This document shows, in pieces, positions 24,363-31,790 of a stretch of DNA of 64,000 bases. Location of the stretch: NCBI GenBank assembly GCA_032250905.1, contig JAVVEQ010000004.1, forward strand, positions 1 through 64,000, in the 5' to 3' direction. The notes below the pieces were generated by a model. That model did not search any database. It saw nothing but the letters and a program-made list of their open reading frames with translations, and was not told the DNA's origin. Made by a program: the position numbers and the translations under genes. Source of the DNA: Desulfotignum sp032250905. GTDB lineage: Bacteria; Desulfobacterota; Desulfobacteria; Desulfobacterales; Desulfobacteraceae. How positions within the stretch are numbered: the stretch's first letter is position 1; each line of letters begins with the position of its first letter.

Positions 24363-26511
24363 CTGAAGATCCTCCATTACATAGGTTTTGGCCTGTGTCA
24401 TCCAGCCGGATGATGATATCTGCCACCGTTGTTTTCTTCCCGGCCTCATGGACAAAAAGCGGATTGATATCCAGCTCCCTGATCACCGGATGATCATCCA
24501 CCAGGGCTTTCAAAGAGACAATGTTTTTTTCGATCTCTTCGATATCAGACGGGGCTTCCCCGCGCAATCCCCTGAGGATAGGGTATCCTTTGATACTTTT
24601 AACCATCCTGCGGGCCACGTTCCGTCCCATGGGAGACAATCGGAACGCCACATCCTTGTAGACTTCCACAAAAATACCTCCCAGCCCGAACATCACGGCA
24701 TGACCAAACACCGGATCATAGGTCACGCCTAAAATCACCTCCTTACCGGCCGGTGACATCCGCTGGACCAGCACCCCCTCCAGGTGCGCGTCCGGGTCAT
24801 ATTTTCCAGCGTTTTCCATGATCTGCTCAAATGCGGTTTCAACCGCCTTTTCATTTTCCAGGCGAACCTTGACGCCCCCGGCATCGGACTTGTGAAGAAT
24901 CTGAGGAGAAACAATTTTCATCACCACCGGATAGCCCAGTTTTCCGGCAATCTGCCTGGCCTCATCCGCAGTTCTGGCCAGTTCCATGGGAAGAATATTG
25001 AAGCCGTAACATTTGAGTATCTCGTTCCCGTCCAGTTCTCCAAGTACATACCGGCCCTGAGACAGATACTGTTCAATGATCGCTCCCGCCTTTTCCTTGT
25101 CATATTCCAGATTATACGGCGGCAGAATTTTTCTGAACAGCCATTTCATTCCCTCACGCAACGCGCCCAGGGACCGGGCCGCACTTTCGGGAAACTGATA
25201 GACCGGCACTTTATGTTTCTGGAGCAGCTTGACACCGTCAGACACATCCACGATCCCCATGAAGGCACACAAAATAGGCTTGATCGTGTTTTCAGCGATT
25301 CTGACAATTGATTCCGCTGTTCCGATGGCATCGGTCATGGATTGAGGCGTGAGAATGATCAGCACGGCATCCACCCCCCGGTCCGCCAACACTGTAGCCA
25401 AGGTGTTTTCATACCGGTCTTTGGCCGCATCCCCGATCACATCTACGGGATTGTGAAAATTGGCGGTGGCTGGGAGGTATTTCTTCAGCTCCGTGATGGT
25501 CTCCTCGGAAAAAGTGGCCAGTTTCAATCCGGACTGTTCACTCATGTCCGTGGCGATAATGCCGGGTCCGCCCGCATTGGTGACAATTGCGATGCGATCG
25601 CCTGTGGGATATTTGTTGGCGGCAAATGCCTGGGCATAGTCAAACAGCTGGTTCACGGTCTTGCACCGCAGGATGCCGGACATGGTGAACAACCCGTCAT
25701 AGATCACATCCGATCCGGCCAGGGCCCCGGTGTGGGAGGCCGCGGCCCTGGCCCCGGCTGCCGATGACCCGGACTTGATGGCAATCACATGGGTCGGGTT
25801 GGTACCGGACGTCATCTTCCTGACCTCGGTGATAAATTCCTCGGCGCTGCGGCCCAGCTCTTCCATATAGATCATGACCACATCCGTATCCGGATCCTTG
25901 TGGTAGTACCGCAGCAGATCCAGTTCATCCACATCCGCCTTGTTACCGATGGAGATGAATTTGGAGAACCCGAACCCTTTGTCCGCTGCATAATCCAGCA
26001 CCGCAGTACACAGAGCCCCGCTCTGGGAGATGAACGACACATTCCCCGGTTCCGGCATGCGGGCGGAAAAACTGGCATTCAAAGACACCTTGGGGGACGG
26101 GTTGATCACGCCCAGACAATTGGGTCCTACCAGGCGGACCCCTGCCTTGTTGCACAGGGTTTTGATCTGTTTTTCAATCTCAGCCCCTTCTCCGCCGACT
26201 TCCTTAAACCCGGCGGAAACGATGACAATGCCCTTGACGCCCTTGGTGATACATTCCTGAACTGAAGCCAGGGCCGCCTTAGGCGGTAGAATGATCATGG
26301 CCAGGTCAATGGGATCCGGAATATTGGTGACACTGTTGTAACATTTCACACTGAGTACGGATCGGGCCTTGGGATTGACCGGATACAGTGTTCCCTGATA
26401 TCCGTTCGATAAAATATTGGCAAAAATATCGTGTCCCACCTTTCCTTTCTGGGTGGAGGCACCGACCACAGCAATGGTTTCTGGTGCAAAAATGGCATCC
26501 AGCTTATCCAC
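24355..26511 (-). CDS. ADP-forming acetate/acyl-CoA ligase (alpha-beta fusion)
   Basis: Interconverts acyl-CoA, ADP and phosphate with acid, CoA and ATP. The 718-residue chain joins both subunits. The alpha part has a CoA-binding Rossmann domain (IAVVGASTQKGKVG), a Succinyl-CoA-synthetase-like segment (GPNCLGVINP, then FISQSGALCTAVLDYA), and ASHTGALAGSD with the expected phosphohistidine. The beta part is an ATP-grasp domain (GYPVVMKIVSPQILHKSDAGGVK). The GTG start at 26511 follows AAAGGGGG. It lies between folD and the DUF1844-type gene. In this anaerobe it could conserve energy from acetyl-CoA or activate acetate; substrate range is not visible. Confidence 0.9.
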   Translation of the reverse strand: MDKLDAIFAPETIAVVGASTQKGKVGHDIFANILSNGYQGTLYPVNPKARSVLSVKCYNSVTNIPDPIDLAMIILPPKAALASVQECITKGVKGIVIVSAGFKEVGGEGAEIEKQIKTLCNKAGVRLVGPNCLGVINPSPKVSLNASFSARMPEPGNVSFISQSGALCTAVLDYAADKGFGFSKFISIGNKADVDELDLLRYYHKDPDTDVVMIYMEELGRSAEEFITEVRKMTSGTNPTHVIAIKSGSSAAGARAAASHTGALAGSDVIYDGLFTMSGILRCKTVNQLFDYAQAFAANKYPTGDRIAIVTNAGGPGIIATDMSEQSGLKLATFSEETITELKKYLPATANFHNPVDVIGDAAKDRYENTLATVLADRGVDAVLIILTPQSMTDAIGTAESIVRIAENTIKPILCAFMGIVDVSDGVKLLQKHKVPVYQFPESAARSLGALREGMKWLFRKILPPYNLEYDKEKAGAIIEQYLSQGRYVLGELDGNEILKCYGFNILPMELARTADEARQIAGKLGYPVVMKIVSPQILHKSDAGGVKVRLENEKAVETAFEQIMENAGKYDPDAHLEGVLVQRMSPAGKEVILGVTYDPVFGHAVMFGLGGIFVEVYKDVAFRLSPMGRNVARRMVKSIKGYPILRGLRGEAPSDIEEIEKNIVSLKALVDDHPVIRELDINPLFVHEAGKKTTVADIIIRLDDTGQNLCNGGSSDA

Positions 26512-26555
26512 AAATCCCCCTTTCTCATGACATGTTTAACCCGCATAAGCAACTG

Positions 26556-26598
26556 CGGGGCCAGGCTTGATTGGGCTGTATGACCAAGCCTGGCCCCG
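26556..26598 (-). repeat. 14-bp inverted repeat between folD and the acyl-CoA ligase
   Basis: CGGGGCCAGGCTTG (26556-26569) and CAAGCCTGGCCCCG (26585-26598) are perfectly complementary around a 15-base loop. It would form a very stable hairpin 30 bases after the folD stop, but no T tract follows on the - strand. It may protect or process mRNA rather than end transcription. Confidence 0.7.
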
Positions 26599-26627
26599 TG
26601 CTGATACGGTTTGAATCAAATGTGTGA

Positions 26628-27524
26628 TCAGCCCATACCCAGGCTCAGCTTGGCGGATCGCAGGGTATTTTTCATGAGCATGGCAATGGTCATGGGGCCT
26701 ACGCCGCCGGGAACCGGGGTGATCTTGCCGGCGATCTCCCTGGCCGCATCAAAATCCACGTCCCCTTTGAGAATGGCTTTACCAGTTTTCTCATTCATTC
26801 CCACCCGGTTGACACCCACATCAATGACCGTGGAACCCGGCTTGATCCATTCCGGTTTCACCAGATCCGGTACACCGGCAGCCACAATCAAAATATCCGC
26901 CCGTTTGCAGTGGGCCGCAAGATCTTTGGTCCGGGTGTGGACGATGGTCACGGTAGAGTTGGCGCCCACCCCTTTCTGGGCCATCATCATGGCAATGGGT
27001 TTGCCCACGATATTGGAACGACCCACGACCACCACTTCGGCCCCTGAGGTTTCCGTACCGGAACGGACGATCATCTCCTGAATACCGGCCGGGGTGCAGG
27101 GCAGAAACTTTACTTCATCGCCGCCGATCATCAACCGGCCGACGTTCACCGGATGGAACGCATCCACATCCTTGTCCGGATCGATGGCGTTGAGCACTTT
27201 CTTGTCGTCAATGTGCTTGGGCAGCGGCAGCTGCACCAGAATCCCGTGGATATCGGGATCATTGTTGTACTTGTCGATCAGGGACAGCAGATCGGCCTCG
27301 GAAATGTCTTCGGGCTGGTCATCCTGAACTTCATGGAATCCGCAGCTGATGGCGGTTTTCACCTTCAGGGTCACATAGCTGATCGATGCCGGAGAGGAGC
27401 CCACCAGAATGGTGACCAGGCCTGGCACCTTACCGTGTTTCTCCTTCATCTGTTCCACTTCTTCCTTGATCTCGGCAAGGATCGCTTTCCTGATTTCGGT
27501 TCCGCTGATTATTTCTGCAGTCAT
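26628..27524 (-). CDS. folD: Methylene-THF dehydrogenase/methenyl-THF cyclohydrolase FolD
   Basis: Bifunctional cytoplasmic enzyme of one-carbon metabolism: reduces methenyl- to methylene-tetrahydrofolate and opens or closes the methenyl ring. It has 298 residues. The substrate region SYVTLKVKTAISCGF with the catalytic lysine, GILVQLPLPKHID, DVDAFHPVNVGRL, the dinucleotide site VVVGRSNIVGKPIA, and the C-terminal TPVPGGVGPMTIAML are all intact. AGGAGA precedes the ATG. It lies just after fhs, so both steps of the methyl branch of the Wood-Ljungdahl pathway are encoded together. Confidence 0.96.
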   Translation of the reverse strand: MTAEIISGTEIRKAILAEIKEEVEQMKEKHGKVPGLVTILVGSSPASISYVTLKVKTAISCGFHEVQDDQPEDISEADLLSLIDKYNNDPDIHGILVQLPLPKHIDDKKVLNAIDPDKDVDAFHPVNVGRLMIGGDEVKFLPCTPAGIQEMIVRSGTETSGAEVVVVGRSNIVGKPIAMMMAQKGVGANSTVTIVHTRTKDLAAHCKRADILIVAAGVPDLVKPEWIKPGSTVIDVGVNRVGMNEKTGKAILKGDVDFDAAREIAGKITPVPGGVGPMTIAMLMKNTLRSAKLSLGMG

Positions 27525-27556
27525 ATTGTTTTTCTCCTGGAATTCATTGGGTTGGT

Positions 27557-27602
27557 CTGCAACCGGCTCAACCCCTTCTCAAGCAGGGCAAACCGGTTGC
27601 AG
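27557..27602 (-). repeat. 10-bp inverted repeat between fhs and folD
   Basis: CTGCAACCGG (27557-27566) pairs with CCGGTTGCAG (27593-27602) around a 26-base loop, in the 102-base gap between the two genes. No T tract follows on the - strand. It is probably an intercistronic hairpin, since the folD ribosome site lies immediately downstream. Confidence 0.5.
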
Positions 27603-27626
27603 GATTCAGACTGGATAAAAAGGGAG

Positions 27627-29402
27627 TTAGAATACACCCTCGACTTTACCGGTTTCCACATCCACATCCACGCGCTTGAACGCGGGGTTGGACCCGGTCC
27701 CCGGCATCAGGCTGATGGCACCGGCCACAGGCACGATAAACCCTGCCCCGCCATAGGTCAGGACCTCACGGATCGCCAGACGCCATCCCTTGGGCACCCC
27801 TTTAAGGGCCGGGTTGTCGGACAGGGACAGATGGGTTTTCACCATGCACATGCCCAGTCCGGCCAGTTCCGGATCGGACTGGATTCTGGCCAGAGATTTT
27901 TCCGCAGCTGCAGAATAATCCACGCCGTCCGCGCCGTACACTTCCTTGGCAATGAGTTCGATCCTTTTTTTAATCGGCATATCCAGTTCATAGAGGAACT
28001 TGAATTCGGTTTTTTCTTCACATGCCTCGATGACCGTTTCTGCAAACTCAATGGCCCCTTCTCCGCCTTGTTCCCAGTGACGGGACAGGGCCACTCTGGC
28101 ACCCTCGGCCTCACACAGTTCCCGGACCTTGGCGATTTCCGCATCCGTGTCGGTGTAGAAGGCGTTGATGCAGACCACCGGAGAGATGCCGGCTTTTCTG
28201 ACGTTTCTAATATGGTGAATAAGATTTTCACATCCCTTGGCCACCCAGTCCACATTTTCAGTGGAATATTCTTCCGGCATAGGTTTGCCCGGTACCGGCA
28301 CGGGGGCGCCGCCATGGCATTTCAGGGCCCGGATGGTGGCCACTATCACTGCGCAGTCCGGTTTGAGGCCGGAATTCCGACATTTGAGGTTCCAGAATTT
28401 TTCAAATCCGATATCAGCACCGAACCCTGATTCGGTCACATGGTAATCCGCCAGTTTCAACCCGACCTTGTCGGCAATGATGGAGCTCTGTCCGATGGCG
28501 ATGTTGGCAAACGGTCCGGCATGGACCAGGACCGGCTGGCCTTCCAGGGTCTGCATCAGGGACGGGTTGAGCGCATCCACCATCCAGGCAGTCATGGCGC
28601 CGGCCACCTGCAGGTCTTCGGTGGTCACGGGGTTTCCTTTTTTGTCATAGGCCACCACAATTTTGCCCATTCTTTCCCGCATATCCTTGAGATCCGTGGC
28701 CAGAGACAGAATGGCCATGACTTCGGAGGAAACCGCGATGCCGAACTTGGATTTCATCATGAATCCGTCGGCCTTGCCGTTGACGCCGTCGATACCGATG
28801 ATGATGTTTCTCAATGCCTGGCAGCAGAAGTCGATGACCCAGCCCATTTCCACGTTGGTGGGATCGATGTCCAGGCGCTTCATGCCGGACAATCTTTCCA
28901 GCTGCTCATCGGTGTAGTTTCTCTCATGCTGCATCCGGGAGGTCAGGGCCACCATGGCCAGGTTGTGGGCGTTCATGATGGCATTGATATCGCCGGTGAA
29001 CCCCAGAGAAAACGGGGTCAGGGGGATACACTGGGCCAGACCGCCGCCGGCAGCCGATCCCTTGATGTTCATGGTGGGTCCGCCGGAGGGCTGACGGATG
29101 GCGGCGCACACGTTTTTCCCCAGTTTACCCAGCCCCTGGACCAGACCCATGGAAGAGGTGGATTTTCCTTCACCCAGCGGTGTCGGGGTAATGGCGGTGA
29201 CATCGATGTACTTGCCGTTAGGTTTGTCCTTTAACCGCTCCATCACTTTCTTGAAATCGATCTTTCCGACATAATGACCGTGCGGCAGCAGCTCTTCTTT
29301 GGTCAACCCGAGTTTTTCACCGATTTCATAAATGGTCAGCATGGATGATTCCGCATCCTGTGCAATTTCCCAGTCCTGGTGTTTGGTTGGATCTAATGCC
29401 AT
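27627..29402 (-). CDS. fhs: Formate--tetrahydrofolate ligase
   Basis: ATP-dependent ligase that makes 10-formyl-tetrahydrofolate from formate, the entry of the methyl branch. It has 591 residues, somewhat longer than the roughly 560 of clostridial enzymes. The P-loop region TPLGEGKSTSSMGL, the AIRQPSGGPTMNIKGSAAGGG stretch and FNLPFAN-type region (here GPFANIAIGQSSIIAD) are recognisable. The ATG follows AAAGGAG. It is read away from the acs operon, across a 762-base gap, and towards folD. Confidence 0.96.
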   Translation of the reverse strand: MALDPTKHQDWEIAQDAESSMLTIYEIGEKLGLTKEELLPHGHYVGKIDFKKVMERLKDKPNGKYIDVTAITPTPLGEGKSTSSMGLVQGLGKLGKNVCAAIRQPSGGPTMNIKGSAAGGGLAQCIPLTPFSLGFTGDINAIMNAHNLAMVALTSRMQHERNYTDEQLERLSGMKRLDIDPTNVEMGWVIDFCCQALRNIIIGIDGVNGKADGFMMKSKFGIAVSSEVMAILSLATDLKDMRERMGKIVVAYDKKGNPVTTEDLQVAGAMTAWMVDALNPSLMQTLEGQPVLVHAGPFANIAIGQSSIIADKVGLKLADYHVTESGFGADIGFEKFWNLKCRNSGLKPDCAVIVATIRALKCHGGAPVPVPGKPMPEEYSTENVDWVAKGCENLIHHIRNVRKAGISPVVCINAFYTDTDAEIAKVRELCEAEGARVALSRHWEQGGEGAIEFAETVIEACEEKTEFKFLYELDMPIKKRIELIAKEVYGADGVDYSAAAEKSLARIQSDPELAGLGMCMVKTHLSLSDNPALKGVPKGWRLAIREVLTYGGAGFIVPVAGAISLMPGTGSNPAFKRVDVDVETGKVEGVF

Positions 29403-29579
29403 GGTTCACTCCTTTGTTGAATTTGGACTCTGATTGAGCCGATGATAAAATAATGATATAAAAACAAAGCGTTATGCTTTATGTCCTCACCACCCGCTGA
29501 TTCTGTATTCCTGTCAACCTAACTAACTATATAAATCAACATAAAAAATCAACAGGTTTTCGCGACATGCCGATCGTTT

Positions 29580-29690
29580 TTAAAACCCAGGTGCCGTCTT
29601 CTCAATTCCGGTGCCACCCATCCGTCGGCCTTACCGGGGAGCACCGTCAGGAACCCGTATTGTTTGCCGTCCCGTTTTCAAAAAACACTG
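29580..29690 (-). other. GC-rich, possibly structured island upstream of fhs
   Basis: A compact GC-rich block within AT-rich DNA, 180-290 bases before fhs. On the - strand GGTGC and GCACC arms can enclose about 25 bases, and GGTGCC occurs twice on the + strand, giving alternative pairings. This is what an untranslated RNA leader could look like. I could not match it to the ZTP, THF, cobalamin or SAM riboswitch consensus from memory. Confidence 0.3.
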
Positions 29691-29948
29691 GTGAACAATC
29701 GTATAATTTTTTCGAAAAATCAATATTTTTATAAAAAATTCATTGTTTTCATTGTAAAACATTGCACAAATGATGAAATACAACTTTTCATGAGAAATGC
29801 AACGCCGTTTTTATCCATTTTCTACAATTAGAATTTAATAATTAAATCCGATTCAATCTGATTTGGCAAAAAACTCACTTCGCACAACATATTGAAATAA
29901 ATATAAATTCATCCAATAGCGCACCTGTCTAATAAATTCACTCATCTA

Positions 29949-29977
29949 TTGACAAAAAAGGGTACAAATTATAAATC
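29949..29977 (+). promoter_or_regulatory. Candidate promoter of the acs/CODH operon
   Basis: TTGACA at 29949-29954 is followed by TATAAA at 29970 (15-base spacer) or TAAATC at 29972 (17-base spacer). The first gene starts near 30165, so the leader would be about 180 bases. The -35 is strong but the spacing is ambiguous. Confidence 0.45.
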
Positions 29978-30164
29978 ATATGCTGCTATCAATATTATAC
30001 ATCTTGTAACATGGGGTCTGGTGAATGAAGAGACAATGCAAAAATAACCGTTGGTCAAAAAAAAATGTCGCTCACATTCCCCTTTTCCCATCTCACATAT
30101 TGTCACACCGTTCTAAACCTAATTCCTTCCAACTCATAACCATCTTTAATATTAGGAGGTAAAC

Positions 30165-31703
30165 GTGGGATTCGAAATAACCAAAGAAACCTATGCCGGC
30201 GCCATCAAAAGTATCACCATTGGAAAAGGTGATGGCGCACTGACTGTCGGCGGCCAGAACAGCTATCCGTTTTACCGGTTCGAGGGAGATATGCCCAACA
30301 AGCCCATCATTGCCATGGAAATCTGGGACATGGAACCCGAGGACTGGCCGGAAGCTGCCAAAGCACCTTTCAAGGATGTTCTGAGCGATCCGGTGGCCTG
30401 GGCCAAAAAATGCGTGGATGAATACAATGCCCAGGCCATTGTGCTTCAGCTCAAAAGTACGGATCCCAATGACAAGGATGCCGGTGCGGACGAAGCTGCC
30501 CAGACTGTCAAAAAAGTCAGTGAGGCCATAAATGTCCCCCTGATTGTCTGGGGATGTGCCGTTCCGGCCAAGGACGAAGAAGTGCTCAAGAAGGTCAGTG
30601 AGGTCTGTGATGGACACAATCTGGTAATGGGACCGGTGGAGGAAAAGAACCACAAGGGAATCGGTGCCGCTGCCATGGGATATGGACACACCATTATTTC
30701 GTCTTCTCCCATCGATGTCAACCTGGCCAAACAGGTAAACATCCTGCTGGAGAACCTGGGTGTTTCTCTGGACAAAGTCATTGTGGATCCCACTACCGGG
30801 GGTCTTGGCTACGGCCTGGAATACTCCTACTCCGTGATGGAACGTCTGACTCAGGCCGCCATGACCCAGGGGGATGACAAGCTGCAAAACCCAATGATCA
30901 ACAACCTGGGCAATGAAGTGTGGAAATGCAAGGAAGCCAAGCAACAGGTCGAAGAAGCCCCTGAACTGGGTGATCCGGAACGTCGTGCCATTCTCATGGA
31001 AGCCGTGGGTGCGGTGTCCTATCTCATGTCCGGCTCCAGCATCCTGATCATGCGTCATCCTGAATCCATCAAGCTGGTCAAAGCGTTCATCGAGCTGGCA
31101 TATGCCGGCGGCTCCGCCATGGATATCGGACCCATCACCAAACAGCTGGATGATGTGGAGATCGATTTTGCCGCCATGTCGCCTGAACCGGATCTGACCA
31201 TCGTCGAAGAAGAAAAGAAAGCCCCGCCCAAAAAAGCGGCACCGGCAAAGAAGGATGCCCCCAAACCAGCCGATGCCCCCAGTGCGGAGGCCAAACCGGC
31301 CCCGGCCGCGGAAGCCAAACCGGCCCCGGCGGAAGAAGCAAAACCGGAACCGGCGGCAGCAGATCCTGAAGCCAAGGCCAAGGCGGAAGCTGAAGCCAAA
31401 GCCGACGCAGAAGCCAAAGCCAAGGCGGATGCCCAAGCCAAGGCCAAGGCGGAAGAAGCGGCCAAAGCCAAGGCAGAAGCCGCAGAAAAAGCAAAAATCG
31501 ACGCCGATAAAAAGGCCTTGAAAGATGCCGCCTCCAAAAGGGAAGCTGAAGAGCAGGCATTGAGAGACAAACGGGCCGCTGAAATGGCCAAACACAAAAA
31601 AGACGCCGCACCGAAAAAAGCGGTGCCCATGACCGCTGCCAGAGAACAGAAAAATATGCTTGACAGCATTGTTGAAAACCTGAACTGGATTCACCGGCGG
31701 TAA
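30165..31703 (+). CDS. acsD: Corrinoid iron-sulfur protein small subunit (acs/CODH delta)
   Basis: Partner of AcsC in the corrinoid protein that carries the methyl group between AcsE and acetyl-CoA synthase. The TIM-barrel part runs to about residue 345, with YPFYRFEGDMPNKPIIAMEIWD, VWGCAVPAKDEEVL and VDPTTGGLGYGLEYSYSVMERL. From about residue 348 to 488 an extra tail follows, built almost wholly of Ala, Lys, Glu and Pro (for example AKAKAEAEAKADAEAKAKA). The chain ends with a short amphipathic segment, MLDSIVENLNWIHRR. Acetogen homologues are near 310-320 residues, so the 512-residue length is due to this tail. The GTG start follows AGGAGGT. First gene of the acs operon. Confidence 0.92.
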   Translation: MGFEITKETYAGAIKSITIGKGDGALTVGGQNSYPFYRFEGDMPNKPIIAMEIWDMEPEDWPEAAKAPFKDVLSDPVAWAKKCVDEYNAQAIVLQLKSTDPNDKDAGADEAAQTVKKVSEAINVPLIVWGCAVPAKDEEVLKKVSEVCDGHNLVMGPVEEKNHKGIGAAAMGYGHTIISSSPIDVNLAKQVNILLENLGVSLDKVIVDPTTGGLGYGLEYSYSVMERLTQAAMTQGDDKLQNPMINNLGNEVWKCKEAKQQVEEAPELGDPERRAILMEAVGAVSYLMSGSSILIMRHPESIKLVKAFIELAYAGGSAMDIGPITKQLDDVEIDFAAMSPEPDLTIVEEEKKAPPKKAAPAKKDAPKPADAPSAEAKPAPAAEAKPAPAEEAKPEPAAADPEAKAKAEAEAKADAEAKAKADAQAKAKAEEAAKAKAEAAEKAKIDADKKALKDAASKREAEEQALRDKRAAEMAKHKKDAAPKKAVPMTAAREQKNMLDSIVENLNWIHRR

Positions 31704-31790
31704 ATTATCTCATAGCAATGGTGATTCTTGATCGATTCGATCTATAACACCTTAATTATATTGTGAAAACAATAAGAGGAGGAACCTCTG

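Larger units (their letters stand above)
29403..30164. other. Intergenic control region between fhs and the acs operon
   Basis: 762 bases without a convincing gene, separating two divergent Wood-Ljungdahl transcription units. Most of it is AT-rich with many A and T runs, except for a GC-rich island at about 29580-29690. A promoter-like site for the acs operon is near 29949. A TTGACA on the - strand at 29517-29512 lacks a -10 at the right distance. Because the fhs and acs units must be expressed together, shared control elements here are likely, but no known operator was recognised. Confidence 0.6.

Noticed and set aside
29512..29517. TTGACA on the - strand as fhs promoter
   Set aside because: No acceptable -10 hexamer lies 16-18 bases downstream; the region there is GC-rich.
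29580..29690. ZTP or tetrahydrofolate riboswitch upstream of fhs
   Set aside because: Such riboswitches can precede fhs or folD, but I could not find their conserved core sequences. It is kept only as an unassigned GC-rich block.
30093..31694. Long - strand reading frame opposite the corrinoid protein gene
   Set aside because: It is the mirror of the acsD frame, is kept open by the repetitive Ala/Lys tail, and codes for a Gly/Phe-rich product without any family resemblance.
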